Positions 42,899 through 52,420 of a DNA stretch of 57,971 nucleotides are shown here, in pieces. The DNA is taken from positions 1 to 57,971 of the forward strand of contig JBLRWQ010000010.1 in assembly GCA_047921175.1 (NCBI GenBank). The letters run 5' to 3'. Source of the DNA: T1Sed10-7 sp047921175 (GTDB lineage Bacteria > Actinomycetota > Nitriliruptoria > Nitriliruptorales > Nitriliruptoraceae). Each line of letters begins with the position of its first letter. Positions within the stretch are counted from its first letter, which is position 1. Position numbers and translations under genes: made by a program. The notes under the pieces are model-generated. The model had not been told where the DNA came from. It made no database searches and worked only from the letters and a program-made list of their open reading frames with translations.

Positions 42899-44080
42899 TC
42901 AGCGCACACCGTGGAGCGGGAGCAGGAGCTCCCGGAGGGCCGCCACGGAGGCGTTGGCCTCCGTCACCGCCTGCGCGTGCATCGCGTGCGAGACCCGCAC
43001 CGGCTCCTCGAGGAAGGCGGTGGGCGGCACGTCGCCGGTCCGCTCCACGGCCAGCTCCCGCCAACCCATCGGGGTCTCGATCGGCAGCCGGCGACCCGTC
43101 ATCTCCGCGAACGCCAGCGTCCAGGCACGCGGCACGACCCGCACCAGCTGGTACCCGCCGCCACCCATGGCGACCCAGCGGCCACCGGCGGTCTCGTGGG
43201 CCAACCGGTGGATGCGCGCGTAGATGGCCGCCATGTCGTCGACCGTCAGGGCCAGGTGGGCGAGTGGGTCACTGGCATGGGTGTCACAGCCGAGCTGCGT
43301 GACCAGCACGTCGGCGTCGAAGGCGCGGATCAGCGGTTCGATCACCGCGTCGAAGGCGTCCAGCCACACCGGCCCCGTGGTCCCGGGATGGAGCGGCAGG
43401 TTGGCGGCGCTGCCTCGGGCTGCCGGACCACCGATGTCGTCGGCAGCGCCGGTGCCGGGGAACAGGAACCGCCCGGACTCGTGCAGCGAGACGGTCAGCA
43501 CCCGCGGATCGTCGCGGAACATCAGCTCGACACCGTCACCGTGGTGGACGTCGACGTCGAGGTAGGTGACCCGCTCGGCGCCGTGCTCGAGCAGCCAGTC
43601 GATCGCCATCGCCGGATCGTTGTAGATGCAGAACCCGGCCGCGCGATCGGGCATGGCGTGGTGCAGACCCCCCGCGGGGTTGAACGCGTGATCGGACTCC
43701 CCCTCCCAGACCTGCCGGGCCGCCTCGATCGAGGCCGAGCAGATCAGCACCGAGGCGGGATGCATCCCCGGGAAGGCCGGGGTGTCCCCGGGCCCGAGGC
43801 CGTACTGGGCCTCGGCCTGCGCGGTGGGGTCCCGCGAGAGCCGCTTGACCGTATCCACGAAGTCCTCACGGTGGCGACGCAGCAGCTCGTCCTCGTGCAT
43901 CGCACGGGGGAGCACCTCGTCGACGCCGTTGCCGAGCAGCCCCACGCGCCGGATCAGGTCGACGGTCAGCTCCACCCGAACGGGCGCGAGGGGATGGCCC
44001 GGACCCAGGTCGTAGCCGGCCGCGCGCTCGTCCCAGACGAGCGCGACCCTGCCGGGGGCTGCCGGCCCCTCACCCACCAC
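42899..44080 (-). CDS. acuC: Histone-deacetylase-family protein (AcuC-like)
   Basis: Zinc deacetylase of the arginase fold, probably a protein-lysine deacetylase controlling acetyl-CoA synthetase as AcuC does. Active-site His pair in NPAGGLHHAMPDRAAGFC, zinc ligands in YLDVDVHHGDGVE and QLGCDTHASDPL, and GGGGYQLVRVVPRAW near the end. GTG 44080 follows AAGGAGG by five bases and gives 393 residues. A TAGGCT box at 44144-44139 may be its promoter. Confidence 0.88.
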   Translation of the reverse strand: MVGEGPAAPGRVALVWDERAAGYDLGPGHPLAPVRVELTVDLIRRVGLLGNGVDEVLPRAMHEDELLRRHREDFVDTVKRLSRDPTAQAEAQYGLGPGDTPAFPGMHPASVLICSASIEAARQVWEGESDHAFNPAGGLHHAMPDRAAGFCIYNDPAMAIDWLLEHGAERVTYLDVDVHHGDGVELMFRDDPRVLTVSLHESGRFLFPGTGAADDIGGPAARGSAANLPLHPGTTGPVWLDAFDAVIEPLIRAFDADVLVTQLGCDTHASDPLAHLALTVDDMAAIYARIHRLAHETAGGRWVAMGGGGYQLVRVVPRAWTLAFAEMTGRRLPIETPMGWRELAVERTGDVPPTAFLEEPVRVSHAMHAQAVTEANASVAALRELLLPLHGVR

Positions 44081-44194
44081 CGGGGCCTCCTTCCGCGCCA
44101 CCGCCGGGGGCCGCACGTCCTGGTACGGCCACACGCCGAGCCTAACGGGCGTCGCGCGGCCGCTGCGGCACACCGGCCCGGGCACGGACGACGC

Positions 44195-45385
44195 TCACTC
44201 GTGCCGCAACGCCGTGACGGGATCGAGCTGGCCCGCCCGCCGGGCCGGGAGGACACCGAACACGAGCCCCACCGCCACCGAGACCCCGAGCGCGAGCGCG
44301 ATCGACCACCAGGTGATCTCCGCCGGGACGGGTGCCACCGCGGCCACGACCTCCGCACCGAGGATGCCGAGCGCCAGCCCGACGATGCCCCCGAGCCCGG
44401 TCAGCGCGATGGCCTCGAACAGGAACTGGCGCGTGATGTCGCGGGTGCGGGCTCCCAGCGCCTTGCGCAGCCCGATCTCCCGCGTCCGCTCGCTGACGGA
44501 GACCAGCATGATGTTGGAGACGCCGACGCCGCCCACCAGCAGGGAGATGCCCGCGATCGCCGCGAGGACCCAGGTCAGGATCGACAGGATGTCGCCGACG
44601 ACGCCGATGATCTCGTCCTGGGAGACGACCGAGAACTCCTCCGGATCGAGCCGTTCGGCCAGCGCCACCTCGGTCGCACGGCGATCGTCGTCGATCGCGG
44701 CCGTGGAGGTCGCCCGGACGAAGATCGCGTCGACACGGTCCGTTCCGAACAGGCGCTGGGCGGCGGTGATCGGGATCAGCACCTGCTGGTCCACGTCCGG
44801 CCCGAAGGCCGCCGTGCCCACCCGCTCGAGCACACCGGACACCCGGTAGCGGATCGCACCGAGGGAGACGGTCCGTCCGATCGGGTCCTGCCCCGGGAAC
44901 AGCGTCTCGGCGGTCCCGGCCCCCAGCACGGCGACCCGGCGGCCGGTGGTCACGTCGGACGGGGTGAGCGACTGCCCGCGGGCGATGGTGCGGTCCTGGA
45001 CACCGAGGTAGTGCTCGCTGACCCCGAAGATCGTCGCGGTCAGCCGCTGGCCCTCGGCCTGCACCGACTCTGCCCCGACGACGTAGCCCGCGGCCCGGCC
45101 GGGACCACCTGCGAGGGCGCGATCGACCCGCTCGATGTCGTCGAGCTCGAACGCCGAGCGGCTCGGACCCGAGCCGAACTCCCCGTCACCGGGCAGCACG
45201 AACAGCAGGTTGGAACCGAGCCCCTCGATGGCACCGGTGATCTCGGAACGGGCGCCCTGGCCGATCGCGACCAGCAGCACCACCGACATGACCCCGATCA
45301 GCACCCCGAGGGTGGTCAGTGCGGACCGCAGCCGGTTGGCCCGCAGGGCCTGCATCGCGATCCGCAGCGACTCACGCAGGGTCAC
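44195..45385 (-). CDS. MacB-like ABC transporter permease (FtsX family)
   Basis: 396 residues: N-terminal helix (LRSALTTLGVLIGVMSVVLLVAIGQG), an extracytoplasmic MacB-core domain of about 220 residues, then three helices ending with GRAGQLDPVTALRHE-type signature (ARRAGQLDPVTALRHE). Forms an exporter with the ATPase (4-nt overlap) and the adaptor upstream. In a Gram-positive-type cell this resembles YknXYZ rather than a tripartite outer-membrane pump. Substrate unknown. Confidence 0.9.
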   Translation of the reverse strand: MTLRESLRIAMQALRANRLRSALTTLGVLIGVMSVVLLVAIGQGARSEITGAIEGLGSNLLFVLPGDGEFGSGPSRSAFELDDIERVDRALAGGPGRAAGYVVGAESVQAEGQRLTATIFGVSEHYLGVQDRTIARGQSLTPSDVTTGRRVAVLGAGTAETLFPGQDPIGRTVSLGAIRYRVSGVLERVGTAAFGPDVDQQVLIPITAAQRLFGTDRVDAIFVRATSTAAIDDDRRATEVALAERLDPEEFSVVSQDEIIGVVGDILSILTWVLAAIAGISLLVGGVGVSNIMLVSVSERTREIGLRKALGARTRDITRQFLFEAIALTGLGGIVGLALGILGAEVVAAVAPVPAEITWWSIALALGVSVAVGLVFGVLPARRAGQLDPVTALRHE

Positions 45386-46083
45386 GCGGTCACCTCCCGG
45401 ACGATGCGGCCGTCACGCAGCTCGATGCGTCGTGCCGCCCGGTCGGCGATGTCCCGCTCATGGGTGATGACCACCAGCGCCGTGCCCTGCTCGCTGTGCA
45501 ACGACTCGAGGAGCGCCATGATCTCCTCGCCGGTGGCGGTGTCGAGGTTGCCCGTGGGCTCGTCCGCCAGCACGAGCGCCGGCTCGGTCACCAGCGCCCG
45601 GGCGATCGCGACCCGCTGCTGCTGCCCACCGGACAGCTCGCCCGGCCGGTGGTCGAGCCGGTCGGCCAGCCCCACCAGCGTCAGCGCCTCCCGGGCCCGC
45701 TCGCGACGCTGCCGGGGCGAGCCGTCCCGGTAGGTGAGCGGCACGACCACGTTGTCGAGCGCCGTCAGCCGCGGCAGGAGCTGGAAGGACTGGAACACGA
45801 ACCCGATGGAGCGGTTGCGCAGCCCCGCGAGCTCGGCGTCGGACAGCTCGCGCACGTCCCGGCCGTGGTAGCGGACGTGACCGGAGGTGGGTCGGTCGAG
45901 GGCGCCGAGCAGGTTGAGCAGGGTCGACTTCCCCGAGCCGGAGGAGCCGACGATGGCGACGTGCTCGCCGCGATCGACCCGGAAGGACACGCCCCTGAGC
46001 GCGTGCACCTCCACGTCCCGCCCCAGCCGGTAGACCCTCGTGACGTCTTCGGCCTCGAGCAGGAGCGGTGCGTCCCCGCTCAC
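45382..46083 (-). CDS. ABC transporter ATP-binding protein (MacB/LolD family)
   Basis: 233 residues. Walker A VGSSGSGKSTLLNLL, Q-loop FVFQSFQLLP, signature LSGGQQQRVAIARAL, Walker B LVLADEPTGNLD, H-loop VVITHERDIADR. Energises the FtsX-type permease. Overlaps both neighbours by 4 nt. Confidence 0.95.
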   Translation of the reverse strand: MSGDAPLLLEAEDVTRVYRLGRDVEVHALRGVSFRVDRGEHVAIVGSSGSGKSTLLNLLGALDRPTSGHVRYHGRDVRELSDAELAGLRNRSIGFVFQSFQLLPRLTALDNVVVPLTYRDGSPRQRRERAREALTLVGLADRLDHRPGELSGGQQQRVAIARALVTEPALVLADEPTGNLDTATGEEIMALLESLHSEQGTALVVITHERDIADRAARRIELRDGRIVREVTA

Positions 46084-47825
46084 GCGCGCCCCGGAACAAG
46101 CAGCCCGACACGGTCGCCCGGTGCGGGAGCGGCCAGCGGTTCCTCGAGCCGGACCTGCTGCCCGTCCTCGAGCAGCTCGACACCGGTGGTCACGACCACC
46201 TCGCCGGGCGCGAGGTCCCCGGCGACCGCGGCGGTGCCGTCGCCGAGCGCCAGCACCGCAACCTCGACACGCGTGACGCGGCCGTCGCGGACCACGTGGA
46301 CGACCTCGTCGCCGCCGCGACGCAGCAGCGCGCTGCTCGGGACGACCAGCTCGCCCTCGGTGCGCTGGACCTCCACCTCGATCGACGCGGTCAGGCCGAT
46401 GCGCAGCTGCAGGCCCTCGGGCACCTCGGTCAGCCGCACGGAGACCGGGTACAGCGCGCCGCCCATCCCGGAGGTGCGCGGCTCGATCCCCACCCGGTCG
46501 ACCACGCCGGCCAGCTCGGCCTCCGGGAAGGCATCGAGGAGGACGACCACGGGCTGGCCGACCTCCACCAGCACGATGTCCAGCTCGTCCACGGTGGCTT
46601 CGGCGGTGAAGGCGCCGAGGTCGAAGAGGGTCAACAGGGGCTGCCCGGCGCCGACGTCGGTGCCGACGGCGACCGGACCGTCCGAGCTGGCCACCGGGCC
46701 CGCACCGAGGTCACCGGCGAGGTCGCCGAGCCCGGCCAGGTCACCGAGGTCACCGAGGTCGCCGCCCAGCTGGCCGGCCAACCCCGACAGGTCCGCGCCG
46801 CCGGCCGGGCCACCCGCGGTGCCCCCACCGCCGCCGCGCGCCAGCTCGACGGTCCCATCGATCGGCGCGACGATGGCGAGCGCATCGAGGCGGTCGCGGA
46901 CCGCGCGAACCGCCGCCTCGGCCTGTTCACGCTGCAGCGCCGCCGCCTCGGCCTGGGCCGCCTCGGCCGCGGCCTGCGCCTGCTCGGCGGCCGCCTGCGC
47001 CTCCGCGAGCGCCGCTGCCTGCGCGGCGGCACCGGCCGCCGCCTCGCGCTCCACCTCACCGAGCTGGGCCGACGCCTGGCGGTACTGGGCCTGGGCCGCG
47101 TGCAGCCGGCTGCGGGCGTCGGCCAGGGAGGTCTCGAGCCCCGTGGTGTCCAGGGGCACCAGGACCTCGTCCGGGTCGGGGAGCTCCAGCAGGGCCGGAT
47201 CGAGAGCGAGCTCGTCGGGTAGCTGCCCCCCGAGGGCGTCGGCGACGTCCCGCAGCGCAGCAGCGGTCGCCTGCCCCTGTGCGCTGGCCGCGTCGTTGAT
47301 CGCCTGCACGGCGGCCTCCAACCCGGCGACCTGGTCCTCGAGCGCCCCGAGCACCGGGGGGATGACCGCGTCGAGCTGTGCACGCAGCGCACCGACCACC
47401 GGCGCGACGTCCAGGCCCGCACCCAGCCCGGCGTCCAGGCCACCGGGCAGGCCACCGGGCAGGCCGCCCGCCAGGCCGGCACCGAGGCTGCCGGTGAGCC
47501 CGCTGCCGGCCAGGACCGCGGTGGCCTCCACGGCAGCCTCCGCCTGCTCCAGCTGGGCCTCCAGGCTCTCCGAGCGCAGGGCGACCAGGGGGTCGCCGGC
47601 CGTGACCCGGTCGCCATCGGCGACCGCGAGCGCGGTCACCTCCCCCGCGGCCGGGGCGCTGACCGTCACCCGGGTCGCGGGCTCGAGCACGGCGGCCGCG
47701 GCCACGGTCTGGACCACCGTGTCCCGGGTGACCTCGGCGGAGCCGAAGGTCGGCTCGTCCTCCCCGCTACAGGCCGCCAGCACCACCGTGCACGCGAGCA
47801 GCACCGCGATCGATCGTCGTCCCAC
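46080..47825 (-). CDS. Lipoprotein membrane-fusion (MacA/HlyD-like) adaptor with Gly-rich insertions
   Basis: 581 residues from GTG 47825 (GAGGGG six bases upstream). Lipobox LAAC (Cys19). First lipoyl half near 55-95 (VSAPAAGEVTALAVADGDRV), a Gly/Leu-rich stretch about 108-133, a long coiled coil about 215-320 of Ala/Glu/Gln, then the second lipoyl half IVAPIDGTVEL, which is interrupted by about 50 residues of Gly/Asp/Leu repeats before VAVGTDVGAGQPLLTL, and C-terminal beta-barrel and membrane-proximal domains. Adaptor for the ABC exporter. Confidence 0.88.
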   Translation of the reverse strand: MGRRSIAVLLACTVVLAACSGEDEPTFGSAEVTRDTVVQTVAAAAVLEPATRVTVSAPAAGEVTALAVADGDRVTAGDPLVALRSESLEAQLEQAEAAVEATAVLAGSGLTGSLGAGLAGGLPGGLPGGLDAGLGAGLDVAPVVGALRAQLDAVIPPVLGALEDQVAGLEAAVQAINDAASAQGQATAAALRDVADALGGQLPDELALDPALLELPDPDEVLVPLDTTGLETSLADARSRLHAAQAQYRQASAQLGEVEREAAAGAAAQAAALAEAQAAAEQAQAAAEAAQAEAAALQREQAEAAVRAVRDRLDALAIVAPIDGTVELARGGGGGTAGGPAGGADLSGLAGQLGGDLGDLGDLAGLGDLAGDLGAGPVASSDGPVAVGTDVGAGQPLLTLFDLGAFTAEATVDELDIVLVEVGQPVVVLLDAFPEAELAGVVDRVGIEPRTSGMGGALYPVSVRLTEVPEGLQLRIGLTASIEVEVQRTEGELVVPSSALLRRGGDEVVHVVRDGRVTRVEVAVLALGDGTAAVAGDLAPGEVVVTTGVELLEDGQQVRLEEPLAAPAPGDRVGLLVPGRA

Positions 47826-47993
47826 GCTGCACCCCTCGACCGTGTCCATCACCTCGGCGCCCATCCCGCGTCCGTCGGGATCGTCGCACCGGACAGGTTC
47901 GACCCCCAGGGTGCCGTGTGTCGGTCGGGGCGTGGTGCACGCGCAGCCATCGCACGCGGTGCGGTCGCGCTCGAGGCCGCGTGCCCGTCACCA

Positions 47994-48806
47994 TCAGCTG
48001 CGGGCGCCCAGCTCCTCGCTGCGCAGCTTGGCCGCCTCGATCGCGTCGAGGAAGGCGGCGCGGACCTTGGCCGATTCCAGCGTGCGGATCGCGGCGATCG
48101 TGGTCCCGCCGGGCGAGGTCACCATCTCGCGCAGCTCGACGGGGTGCTTGCCGGCGTCCCGCAGCATCTTCGCGCTGCCGACCATGGTCTGGATGATCAG
48201 CTGACTCGAGACGTCCCGGGGCAGCCCGAGCAGGATGCCGGCGTCGATCATCGCCTCGGCGAGCAGGAAGAAGTAGGCCGGACCCGAGCCGGACAGCGCG
48301 GTGACCGCGTCGAGGTGCTCCTCGTCCATGCGGATCACCTGGCCGACGTGGGACAGGATCGTCTCGGCGACGTCGAGGTCGCGGTCGCGTGCGTGGGTCC
48401 CGCCGCTGAGGACGGACATGGCCTCGTCGACCTGGACCGGGGTGTTGGTCATGACCCGGACGACCGGGACCTCACCCGGGATGGCGTCCTGGATGGTGGC
48501 GGTGGTGATGCCCGCCGCGACCGAGATGACGGTCTGGTCGGGCCGGAACGCATCCCCGACGGCGCTGATGACCCGCACGAGCACCTGGGGCTTGAGCGCC
48601 ACGAGCACCACGTCCGCGGCCTCGACCGCAGCCCGGTTGTCGGTGGTCCCGGTCACCCCGTGGAGGCGGGCCACCTCCTCGGCCCGCTCCGGCGACGCGT
48701 CGGTGCAGATGACCTGCGACGGCGCGAGCCAGGAGGAGTGCAGCAGGCCGCGCAGCAGGGCCTCCCCGATGCGGCCCGTCCCGATGATCGCGAGCGTGCC
48801 GTCCAT
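47994..48806 (-). CDS. proC: Pyrroline-5-carboxylate reductase
   Basis: Final step of proline synthesis, P5C to proline with NAD(P)H. N-terminal Rossmann LAIIGTGRIGEALLRGLL, VLVALKPQVL, VISVAAGITTATIQ, RVMTNTPVQVDEAMSVL and C-terminal dimer domain DAVTALSGSGPAYFFLLAEAMIDAGILLGL with TSPGGTTIAAI. 270 residues. Confidence 0.96.
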   Translation of the reverse strand: MDGTLAIIGTGRIGEALLRGLLHSSWLAPSQVICTDASPERAEEVARLHGVTGTTDNRAAVEAADVVLVALKPQVLVRVISAVGDAFRPDQTVISVAAGITTATIQDAIPGEVPVVRVMTNTPVQVDEAMSVLSGGTHARDRDLDVAETILSHVGQVIRMDEEHLDAVTALSGSGPAYFFLLAEAMIDAGILLGLPRDVSSQLIIQTMVGSAKMLRDAGKHPVELREMVTSPGGTTIAAIRTLESAKVRAAFLDAIEAAKLRSEELGARS

Positions 48807-48842
48807 AGGTGCTCCTCCTGTGCCGCTCCGGTCGGCCGGAGC

Positions 48843-49379
48843 CTACTGGTCGCTCCCGTCCGGCTGCGGGCCGGTCTCGTCCGACCCACGGTCGTCGCGC
48901 ACCGGCGAGCCCACGGGGTTCGGCGGCAGCCCGGCCGCCGCCCGCCAGCGCTGCTCGGCGGCGAGGTAGCTGGCGAAGCCGGTGCGCAGCACCTGGTTGT
49001 AGGTGGCGTCGGCGGTCTCGAGCAGCCGGCCGAGCAGCTCGTCCACGCTCGCCTCGTCCAGGGCCGCCAGCGGCAGCGAGCCGGTGAGGATCAGGTCGCC
49101 CTCGTCGTCGAGCGCGAAGTGCACCGGCCCCGAGCGCTGGTTGCGCCGGAGCAGGATGCGGTAGACCTCGGCGTGGCCCTCGTCGGGGACCCCGGCGAAC
49201 AGCGAGGTCACCGTCAGGCGCCGGTCGCCGAGCTCGAGCAGCACCGGGATCGTCCGCTTCCACTCCCCTGCGAGCATCGTGGTCCAGCGGTGGTCGGCGA
49301 CCTCGTCGACGTCGAGCCCGGCGCGTCCCAGGGTTCCCAGCAGGACCTCGCGGGCCGAGGCGGGCGATGCGGCGACCAT
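48843..49379 (-). CDS. YbjN-domain protein
   Basis: 178 residues with the CesT/YbjN-like fold: WTTMLAGEWKRTIPVLLELGDRRLTVTSLF, then HAEVYRILLRRNQRSGPVHFALDDEGDLILTGSLPLAALDEASVDELLGRLL. The C-terminal 30 residues are disordered. GGAGGG precedes the ATG by four bases. YbjN proteins neighbour mshA in mycobacteria (Rv0487 beside Rv0486), as they nearly do here. Function unknown. Confidence 0.82.
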   Translation of the reverse strand: MVAASPASAREVLLGTLGRAGLDVDEVADHRWTTMLAGEWKRTIPVLLELGDRRLTVTSLFAGVPDEGHAEVYRILLRRNQRSGPVHFALDDEGDLILTGSLPLAALDEASVDELLGRLLETADATYNQVLRTGFASYLAAEQRWRAAAGLPPNPVGSPVRDDRGSDETGPQPDGSDQ

Positions 49380-49407
49380 ACGGCCCTCCTGTGCCGGTCA
49401 CGGCGTC

Positions 49408-49413
49408 TAGGGT
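49408..49413 (+). promoter_or_regulatory. Possible pruA -10 element
   Basis: TAGGGT lies 82 nt before the pruA start in the divergent ybjN-pruA gap; no good -35 is visible. Confidence 0.3.
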
Positions 49414-49495
49414 CGGGGCCGGGCATCCTGACCGACACGACCTGCGCGGCAGGGTAGGACCCACGCGCCGAACCCGATCCCTGTGGAGGGCACCG

Positions 49496-51121
49496 ATGAG
49501 CGACGGCACCTACCGCGTCCCCGAGCCGACCAACGAGCCCATCCGCGCCTACGCCCCTGGGAGCCCGGAGCGGGCCTCGCTGGAGGCCGAGATCGCCGCC
49601 CAGCGCGGCGTGGTGGTGGACGCCCCCAACGTGATCGCCGGCGCGGAGGTGCGCACCGGGGAGACCTTCACGCAGCGCGCCCCCCACGATCACGGCCTGA
49701 CGCTGGCCGAGGTCCACGCCGCAGGCCAGGCCGAGGTCCAGCGGGCCATCGAGGCCGCCGAGGCGGCCCGCCACGACTGGGCCGCGATGCCCTTCGCGGA
49801 CCGGGCGGCGATCTTCCTGCGCGCCGCCGACCTGCTGGCCGGCCCCTGGCGCGACACCGTCAACGCCGCCACGATCCTGGGGCAGTCCAAGTCGGTGCAG
49901 CAGGCGGAGATCGACGCCGCCTGCGAGCTGATCGACTTCCTGCGCTTCAACGTCGCCTACGCCGAGCGGCTGCACACCGAGCAGCCGCTGTCGGTGCCGG
50001 GTGAGTGGAACCGGCTCGAGCTGCGCCCCCTGGACGGGTTCGTGCTCGCCATCACCCCGTTCAACTTCACCGCCATCGCCGGCAACCTGCCGACCGCGCC
50101 CGCGATCATGGGCAACACCGTGCTGTGGAAGCCGTCGGAGAAGCAGGCCGTGGCGGCCCACCACACCATGCGGCTGCTGCAGGCCGCCGGCCTCCCGGAC
50201 GGCGTGATCAACCTGCTGCACGGTGACGGCGCCCGGGTCGCCGAGGTGGCCACCGCGGATCCGCGCTTCGCGGCCCTGCACTTCACCGGCTCCGAGACCG
50301 TGCTCAGCTCGCTGTTCGAGCGCATCGGCCGCCAGGCCGGCTCCTACACGAGCTTCCCGCGCATCGTCGGCGAGTCCGGTGGCAAGGACTTCGTCGTCGC
50401 CCACGACAGCGCCGAGGTGGACCGGCTCGCGGTCGCGCTCGGGCGCGGCGCCTTCGAGTACCAGGGGCAGAAGTGCTCGGCGGCCTCCCGGGCCTACCTC
50501 CCCCGCAGCGTCTGGGAGCGGGTCCGTGACCCGCTCGCGGACATCGCCACCTCGATGTCGATGGGTGATGTCGGTACGGACCTGTCCACCTACCTCGGTG
50601 CGGTCATCAGCGAGGGGGCCTTCCGCACCCACGCGGCCGCGATCGAGCGGGCGCGGCGCGAGGGTGCCGAGGTGCTGGTCGGCGGCACCCCCGACGAGAC
50701 CGATGGCTGGTTCGTGCCACCGACGGTGCTGGTCACCGACGACCCCCGCTCGCACACCATGACCACGGAGCTGTTCGGGCCGATCCTGACGGTGCACGTG
50801 TTCGAGGACGGCGGGTTCGATCGGGTCCTGCCCGAGGTGGACCACGCGACCCGCTACGCGCTGACCGGCGCGGTCTTCGCCGAGGACCGGGCGGTGCTGG
50901 CCCGGGCCACCGAGGCCCTGCGGGGCACCGCGGGCAACCTCTACCTCAACGACAAGCCCACCGGCTCGGTGGTCGGACGCCAGCCCTTCGGCGGCTCGCG
51001 GCGGTCGGGGACCAACGACAAGGCCGGCTCGGTGTTCAACCTGCTGCGCTGGGCCTCGCCGCGCGCGATCAAGGAGACCTGGGACGCCCCGACGGACTGG
51101 CGCTACCCGCACCAGGGCTGA
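49496..51121 (+). CDS. pruA: L-glutamate gamma-semialdehyde (P5C) dehydrogenase
   Basis: Oxidises glutamate semialdehyde to glutamate with NAD+, the second step of proline breakdown. ALDH core: VLAITPFNFTAIAGNLP, VLWKPSEKQAVAAHH, LHFTGSETV, catalytic Glu in IVGESGGKDFVVAH, catalytic Cys in YQGQKCSAASRAYLP, and the P5CDH-type C-terminus GRQPFGGSRRSGTNDKAG. The ATG at 49496 has GGAGGG five bases upstream; 541 residues, a monofunctional enzyme without the PutA proline dehydrogenase domain. Confidence 0.95.
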   Translation: MSDGTYRVPEPTNEPIRAYAPGSPERASLEAEIAAQRGVVVDAPNVIAGAEVRTGETFTQRAPHDHGLTLAEVHAAGQAEVQRAIEAAEAARHDWAAMPFADRAAIFLRAADLLAGPWRDTVNAATILGQSKSVQQAEIDAACELIDFLRFNVAYAERLHTEQPLSVPGEWNRLELRPLDGFVLAITPFNFTAIAGNLPTAPAIMGNTVLWKPSEKQAVAAHHTMRLLQAAGLPDGVINLLHGDGARVAEVATADPRFAALHFTGSETVLSSLFERIGRQAGSYTSFPRIVGESGGKDFVVAHDSAEVDRLAVALGRGAFEYQGQKCSAASRAYLPRSVWERVRDPLADIATSMSMGDVGTDLSTYLGAVISEGAFRTHAAAIERARREGAEVLVGGTPDETDGWFVPPTVLVTDDPRSHTMTTELFGPILTVHVFEDGGFDRVLPEVDHATRYALTGAVFAEDRAVLARATEALRGTAGNLYLNDKPTGSVVGRQPFGGSRRSGTNDKAGSVFNLLRWASPRAIKETWDAPTDWRYPHQG

Positions 51122-51139
51122 GGGCGCCGCACCGACGGG

Positions 51140-52420
51140 TCAGGCGCTGCGCTCGATCAGGGAGGCCGCGCTGGGGCGCTCCCCCGCCACCCGCTCGGCG
51201 ACGACGTCGCCGTAGACGGCGAGCAGCCGGTCCACGGTGTGTTCCCAGGAGGCCGCCTGTGCGGCGGCGATGCCCGCGCGGCGGGCTGCGGCGGCGTGGA
51301 CCGGCTCGGTCAGGTAGCGCACGACCGCGGCCGCGTGATCCTGCGGATCGTGGCCGGCGACGAGGGTGCCGCCACCCCGGACCACCGCCTGCAGACCCGG
51401 CACGTCCGCCGCCACCACCGGCAGCCCGCAGGCCTGGGCCTCCAGCGCCACCAGCCCGAAGGTCTCACTGCGTGACGGCGCCAGCAGGACGCGGGCGGCG
51501 CGGTACCTCGCCACCAGCTCGGCCTGGTCGACCGCACCCTCGAAGGTGACCGCCTCGGCCACCCCGAGTCGGGCGGCGAGCCGGGCCAGCTCCGCCGGGC
51601 CGGTGCGGCCCGCCCCGGTGCCGGACACCCCTCCGACGATCCGGAGGCGCACACCCGGGAGCTGCTCCCGGACGGCGGCGAGGGTGCGGACCGCGACGTC
51701 GGGGCCTTTGAGCGGCTGCAGCCGACCGACGAACAGCAGCTCCGGTGCGTCCGGCTCCGCGGCGGCACCCGGCGCGAACCGGCCGAGGTCCACACCAGCG
51801 GGCACGACGGTCAACCGGGCTCCCGACAGCCCGGTGGTCCGGTGGAGCCACCGGGCCTCGCCGCAGGTGAGCACGAGCACGCGGTCCGCGTCCCGGGCGA
51901 TCCGCCGCTCGGCCAGCAGCCGCAGCGGTGACTCGGGGCGGTCACCGGGCGCCAGGGTCGCGTTCTTGAGCGCCGCGAGGGTGTGGAAGGTCTGGGCGAG
52001 CGGCACACCCCAGCGAGGCGCCACCCGTCGGCCGACCCAGCCCGACAACCAGTAGTGCGCGTGCACGAGGTCGTGGCTGCCGGCGGTGGGGTGCTGCTGG
52101 AGCGCGAGGACGAAGGCGCACAGGTGGTTGGCGACCTCCTCCTTGGCCACGGGCTCGGCAGGACCAGCATCGAGGTGGTGGACCAACGCCCCCGGGGAGA
52201 GTCGGACCGTGGCCGGCTGGTCGCGGTGCGTGCGGCGCGTGAAGATGTCGACGTGCACCCCACGCTCCGCCAGCCGCGACGCGACCGCGCGCACGTAGAC
52301 GTTCAGCCCGCCGCCGTCACCCGCACCCGGCTGGTCGAGCGGCGAGGTGTGCACGCTCAGCACCGCCACGCGCCGCACCGGTGGCGGGGCGGTCGTGGCG
52401 GCGGCCGGCTGGGCGGTCAT
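51140..52420 (-). CDS. mshA: D-inositol-3-phosphate glycosyltransferase (mycothiol synthesis)
   Basis: GT4 enzyme joining UDP-GlcNAc and inositol-3-phosphate, the first mycothiol step. MshA features: SPLDQPGAGDGGGLNVYV, VDIFTRRTH, LVHAHYWLSGWVGRR, TFHTLAALKN, VPAGVDLGRFAPG, LFVGRLQPLKGPDVAV, and the donor site PSRSETFGLVALEAQACGLPVVA. 426 residues from ATG 52420, which overlaps the preceding stop (ATGA). Sucrose-phosphate synthases are relatives, but the loop motifs favour MshA. Confidence 0.88.
   Translation of the reverse strand: MTAQPAAATTAPPPVRRVAVLSVHTSPLDQPGAGDGGGLNVYVRAVASRLAERGVHVDIFTRRTHRDQPATVRLSPGALVHHLDAGPAEPVAKEEVANHLCAFVLALQQHPTAGSHDLVHAHYWLSGWVGRRVAPRWGVPLAQTFHTLAALKNATLAPGDRPESPLRLLAERRIARDADRVLVLTCGEARWLHRTTGLSGARLTVVPAGVDLGRFAPGAAAEPDAPELLFVGRLQPLKGPDVAVRTLAAVREQLPGVRLRIVGGVSGTGAGRTGPAELARLAARLGVAEAVTFEGAVDQAELVARYRAARVLLAPSRSETFGLVALEAQACGLPVVAADVPGLQAVVRGGGTLVAGHDPQDHAAAVVRYLTEPVHAAAARRAGIAAAQAASWEHTVDRLLAVYGDVVAERVAGERPSAASLIERSA

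Noticed and set aside
44195..47825. Classic tripartite macrolide efflux pump MacAB-TolC
   Set aside because: No outer-membrane partner, the adaptor is a lipoprotein, and the host appears Gram-positive; only the family resemblance is kept.
47890..47993. tRNA-like GGTTCGACCCC near 47896
   Set aside because: The flanking bases cannot form a T-stem, and no acceptor, D or anticodon arm is visible.
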